Assembly: GCA_002812745.2 (NCBI GenBank)
Contig: NCSJ02000087.1
Span: 78,334-142,333, forward strand
Direction: 5' to 3'
Origin: Scytalidium lignicola
Lineage: Eukaryota > Ascomycota > Leotiomycetes
DNA: 64,000 nt
Below the pieces are notes generated by a model. That model was not told the DNA's origin, searched no databases, and saw nothing but the letters and a program-made list of their open reading frames with translations. Shown piece by piece: positions 59,216 to 64,000 of this stretch (position 1 is its first letter; each line of letters opens with the position of its first letter). A program made the position numbers and the translations under genes.

Positions 59216-61209
59216 CNAAGTTTGTTGTTAATATAAAAGATATTAATGATAATAAAGTAATTGAAGTTAACATTATTTTATAAGTTAAATCTAAATCTTC
59301 TTAACAACTTTCTATAACATTAGTAATAAGCACAGAACTTAGTAAGGTATTCTAACATATCCTTGTTAATATTATAGTTTGTACAGTTTAGTATATATTG
59401 TAATCTAACTATTAACAAGTAGTCAAAACGTTAGTATAAGTATTATAATTTTATATTAGTTAAGAAACAAGGGTTAAAAATAAGAGTATATAAAGATATA
59501 TTCCAAAGTAGAAAGTTGTAGTTAAATCGTCATATAACTAGAATACTTCCTTATAAGGTAATGAGTAAGTTTATAAGGTTGTTGAAATATATACTTAATT
59601 AGTCTATATCTGTTAAGCATAGTAAAAAGGGTGTAATTGACTTAATTATATAGAATTTAATTTGTTTAATTAATGTATTCATTAGTATAAAACTTATTGA
59701 AGTTGTACTCTTGATTTTAAATTGTACTATCATTATGCCTTTAGTTATAGTATTCAGTATTATAGTTTGGTCTACTTGTTATAAAGCTTTGAATTGACTA
59801 TAACTAGTTGTAGAGTACTTTATAACTCTTGTATTAATTAAGATTTTATGAAATTGTTTTAAATTGTACCTTGTTAAGCTCTTTACATTGTATACTTCTA
59901 TTGTGGTTGTTATAAAGGTTTTTAAGTTAAGTTCTCAAGGGTAATTCTTAGTTATTAATACTTTAGTAGTTAGTTAGTATAAGAAAGTATTATTAACTAG
60001 TTTTGTAATAATTGGTGTAGTTAATTCTATTAGAAAACTTTTACATAAGGTAAAGAACATAGTTGTAATAAAGAATGTAGTTTTAAGCTAATCAAGTTCT
60101 TCAAGGTTTGTTTTTAAGTTGTTGTTAATAAATAAAGTCTTAAAAGTAAGGTTTAATTCTTCTTCAGAGTTACTTCCTTTGTAATTAACAATGTATTATT
60201 TAAACTGTTTATTAAAACATTATTTAAAGTTATAGATACTAGAGTTAAATTTANTTTATATTTTTAACTTTGAAATATGCTTTCTTTACATCTTGTTCTT
60301 CTTATAAGTATTTCCATGATTAACATCCTTCTCTTTTGTATATGAAGCATTTTCCTTGTGTTTAAAAGTGTAGAGTAATATGCTTAAAGCCTTGTGAATT
60401 GAATTGTTGGTTTACTTTATGATTAGTATAATAACAATAGTTTATAAAGTAAGTTTCATTATAGTATTCTTGCTCTTTTTCCNTTTTTATATAACATAAT
60501 AAATGAGTAAAGTTTGTTGATAAGTTGTTTTAAGTCTCTTAATAAGTCTGAAATAGTATATTTACATATTGGAGATCTTTGACAAGTAGTAATCAACTTC
60601 TTGTAAAGAATATTAACCATCTTATAAGTTAGTTAAAGGTTGTATTAAAGCTCTTAAAGCTTGTTGATAAGCAATTGTATGTTTTTAAGTGTTGTTTTCT
60701 TAGGGTTTACAACTATGATCAAGGTTAACATTATACTTTCTTATTTAGTATAGATTTGACAATAGTATATAAGTCCTTTATAGAAGTTGTATAAGTAAAT
60801 ACATACTTTTTTGAATATACATTTAACAAGGTTGTTAATAATAAAATGGCTTTTTACTAACTTTGTTAACATGGTGAAGAATGCTTTGATATAGAATTCT
60901 TTTAGCAATTCTACTTGTTTATAATAACTTTTGAAGATTATCAATTTATATTCAAAGTTGTTAGTTATTCTATTATACTTTTAGTCTTTTATATACATTT
61001 TAACAATATTGAAAACTTATTTCATATACATAAGTCAAGTTAAAGGTGATAGTGATAGGCTAAGCTTGTGATAAGAATTGTAGTCTTATTACAACTTGTA
61101 AAACTGTTGGTAGTCATTTTAAAAGGTTATAAAAGTCNAAAAAAGTATTTGATTCCTAGTTTGTGTACATTGAACTAAAGACTTTAAGGTTGATTTAAGC
61201 ATTTATAAG
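59216..61209. other. AT-rich remains, possibly a minus-strand retroelement
   Basis: Not homologous by eye to the chromovirus copies. On the minus strand near 60360-60280 a Lys-rich segment ending HGNTYKKNK resembles a decayed zinc knuckle, hinting at a gag from another element in reverse orientation. No complete domain can be named. Confidence 0.3.
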
Positions 61210-61562
61210 TATTACAGATTTGACTTAACAAGTTGATTAGTATAAGCTTGAGGCTTAATACATAGTAGAGTGTATATAAAGAACTTAACAATTATATAAC
61301 ATGATTAGGACTTAAGGGACTTAAGAGGTCCAAAAGGTCTATAGACTTATAAGACTTAAGAAGTTTAAGAAGTCCAGTTGAATTTCATTATTTATATAAG
61401 CATACTATAAGAACATAAGAGTAAACTCCTTGTGTTCAACTTAAATACATTACTAGATCTTGCCTTTAACTTAGTTGCTTACTTATATGTTATACATTTC
61501 CACTGTCCCTGAACATCTACCTTACCTTTAGCTATCTAGTGATCTGGATGGTTTAGTTTTAT
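61210..61562 (+). repeat. LTR D (gypsy)
   Basis: Begins TATTACAGATTTGAC (TG end lost) and ends TAGTTTTATA, missing the final TGTAACA. Its middle, with GACTTAAGAGGTCC and TAAGACTTAAGAAG, pairs with LTR A and not with B or C. It carries the TTTATATAAGCATA TATA region. Confidence 0.88.
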
Positions 61563-64000
61563 ATGATTACTTATTGCCTAGAGATATGCATAAGGTTTTG
61601 TAAGCATTAACATACTTGAGAGGAGTAGCAGAAACTTGGTTTCAGCCTTTTAAGGACAAATAATTTACGACAAACAAGGAAATAATGAAACAAATAGTAA
61701 TCAACATCATTATGAGTTAGGTCAACTATACAAGAGAGCTCAAACACTTGTATAAAGATGTTGATGAGAAAAGGAATGTTAAAAGACAATTAGCTTACTT
61801 TAAACAAACCAAGAGCTTTAATGAATATACAATGCTTTATCATTAGTATATAATATTAATCAACTAAGAAGAAGAAGTATACATACATTAATATAAGATC
61901 AGACTAAAGGATTCCATTAAGTAAAAACTATATTAAAAGCTTATAATCACTACATTTAATACTCTTATCAACTTATCTATCAAAATCAGGAATAAACAAT
62001 ATAAGATAAGCTTAGACAAGAAGAGAAGATCTTATTTCAACAAAAGAAAGACTAATGAAAAAAAAGGATTATAATAACCTTATACAGTTAAATGTTATAA
62101 AGAGAAGAAAAACCTTTAAAGGAAAGGGAAAGAAGTATTATAAAGGNAAAAAACAAAAAGGNAGAACTCCTTTAAGATCTCCTTTAAAGAACTTGATAAA
62201 AAAAAGAAAAAAATAAGTTATGTTTCAAGTATAAACTTCTTAGACATATAACAAATACTTATAAGAAGGACAACAAGTTAAATACAACAATTAAGGTTAA
62301 AGTTATAAGAATCCTGAAAATTATAAATATCTTATATAAATCTTTAAAGGAAGAAGACTTCAAAGACAAGGAAAAAAACTCTTTAGAAGAAGAAGCTTGT
62401 TAAAAATTAATAATTATACTATATTATATCATCAAAACAAATGCAGATAAGATAGTAATAACAAGAATCCTTAAAACAAACTTAGTACTTATAATAAGGA
62501 CTTAACATGTAAAATACCCTTAAGACAAGAAGATAATTAAAAACTAGAACAAATAAAGATCAATCTTAAGAATTAATAGAATTTAGATAATTATACTAAT
62601 AAACTTTAAAGTTATTCTAACAAAAATATATCCTGTTTTTAAGAAGATGTTAATCTTAAGATATTATTTAACAATTAACATAAAAGGTCTAAAAGGATAG
62701 AAATTTTGGACAAAAGCTAACTTTATAAAATTATATAATAGAAGGAAGCAACTATTAAAGAATAAGAACTCAATCTCAAAGATCTTACTCTAGTATATAA
62801 AACTAACCTCTAGAGTATTATCATAAAGAGAAGAACATATAAATTCTTCTTACTAGTAAAGAGAACTCAGATTTAAGATGATTTTGACTAAATGCTTGAG
62901 AATGCTTAAATAATAATAAAGGAAGGACTAAGCTATGTTATATAAAGATAATATGACTTATAACAAGGAAGCTATCTAATAATTACTTTCTAACAAGACT
63001 AAACAAAAACAAAAACATAGTATAATGAAATCTAAAGACTAGGAAAATCAGTAGAACAACTACTTAAAGTTGAATAATATTATGCTTAACAAGAATAAAG
63101 AGAACCAGTTAAGATCATTGTTAAATAAATTAATTAGGACATAAAAGTTTTGTCTATGATTAATGAATTAGAAGAAGATTCATTATCTTTAAAAGTACTT
63201 ATTATGTTGTTAAGAGAAGATAAGTTAATACAAAAGATCAATTAACAATTCAACTAAGAAGTAATAGTATACCCTTTAAATTCTGCAAAAAGAATTCTTN
63301 AAAAAAAGTAATGTTTTTATTATTAAGATAAAGAAACACTTTAGAAATGAAATAACAGAATAAGTACAAGATATACATGTATTCATAAGCAATAGAAGTC
63401 TAAACAGACTAAGACTAAGAGACTTAACNAAAAAAACAAATAGTACTATTCAAGGAACTTAAAGATAATACCAAAAATCTAGAAATCAAAGATAATATAT
63501 CAGTTAATAGTGTTAAAAACATTAATCTTTACTTTATGAACAGTAAAAGTTCATTATATATAAATGTAAAACTGTATAGAAAACTAATNAAAAGCCTTGA
63601 TTAATTTAAAAGTTNAAAAAGAACTTTATCAACAAACAAGTTATAAAATGACTTAAACTTAATACAAAAGTCAAGAAGGATAATTACTTGATATCATTAA
63701 CAAACAATAATACAATTAAAAGAGTAGTTGATATTTAAACCTGCGAACTAAACATAAAGATCAACAATGATCATCAAGAAAGGATATCCTTTGATATTAT
63801 ACAGCTTAGAACATATTAAGTAATACTAAAAATCAAATAAATAAAGAAGTATAATCTAATAATTAATTAAAGAACAAGTATAATTACCTTCTCAGAAAAA
63901 GAACAGAATTCAATGTCTTTAAGAGTTATTTATGTCAATGAAACTATAAAATATATTCTTAAAAAATATTATAAATAACTAAAGTTATTTACAAAAAGAC
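61563..64000 (+). mobile_element. Third chromovirus copy, running off the window
   Basis: Directly after LTR D comes gag sequence matching the first copy from about 50770 (AETWFQPFKDK at about 61626-61660). It continues past the zinc-knuckle position, through the gag-pol linker, to the protease and the start of RT at the window end. Leader and gag start are missing. Very AT-rich, with stops and N bases throughout. Confidence 0.85.

Overview
This is genomic DNA of a filamentous ascomycete (Pezizomycotina; a leotiomycete-like fungus is my guess, not proven). The support is short 50-60 nt introns with GTNNGT donors, a class III chitin synthase, a UstYa-family protein, an ORP1-like protein and N-extended type B carboxylesterases. 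A sharp break separates gene-bearing DNA of ordinary composition (1 to about 45.2 kb) from a gene-free, extremely AT-rich block (about 45.2-64 kb). That block is filled with stop-riddled transposons, as left by repeat-induced point mutation (RIP).

Left part (1-7 kb): a possible broken exon at the very edge, a minus-strand UstYa/DUF3328 gene, and a divergent pair of secreted esterases (a GDSL/SGNH hydrolase and a type B carboxylesterase) sharing a 1.2 kb upstream region. From 7 to 37 kb comes a run of housekeeping genes: mitochondrial release factor 1, a cytosolic gamma-glutamyltransferase-like enzyme, a PNUTS/Ppn1-like PP1 regulatory protein (TFIIS-like domain, RVxF motif, CCCH finger), SLY1, class III chitin synthase, low-molecular-weight tyrosine phosphatase, a DUF218 protein, an alpha/beta hydrolase, phospholipase D1, COQ7 and RTF1. 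Most neighbours are convergent or divergent, with gaps of 28-660 bp; the larger gaps are at 15.3-16.4 kb and 22.2-24.3 kb. Exon phases were worked out by hand and close in frame for all genes except UstYa.

37.3-41.5 kb is a long pyrimidine-rich non-coding region before an ORP1-like gene (41.5-44.0 kb), which carries a compact Cys/His module that could be a zinc-binding domain.

Right part: at the compartment border sits a complete Fot1/Pogo-type DNA transposon (45244-47617) with almost identical 115-132 bp terminal inverted repeats around a dead transposase. Then come a MITE-like inverted-repeat element, a candidate copia-type solo LTR, and a nested cluster of Ty3/gypsy chromovirus copies with four LTRs (A-D). 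The most complete copy has gag, protease, RT, RNase H, integrase and a chromodomain. Between its chromodomain and 3' LTR lies an antisense reading frame of about 185 codons, with a Cys-rich cluster and a coiled coil. It is far less degraded than the rest of the element and is the least expected feature of the window.

Single N bases sit mostly beside A/T homopolymers, and two gene models break at short C/G runs. Homopolymer miscounts in the assembly are therefore a real possibility.
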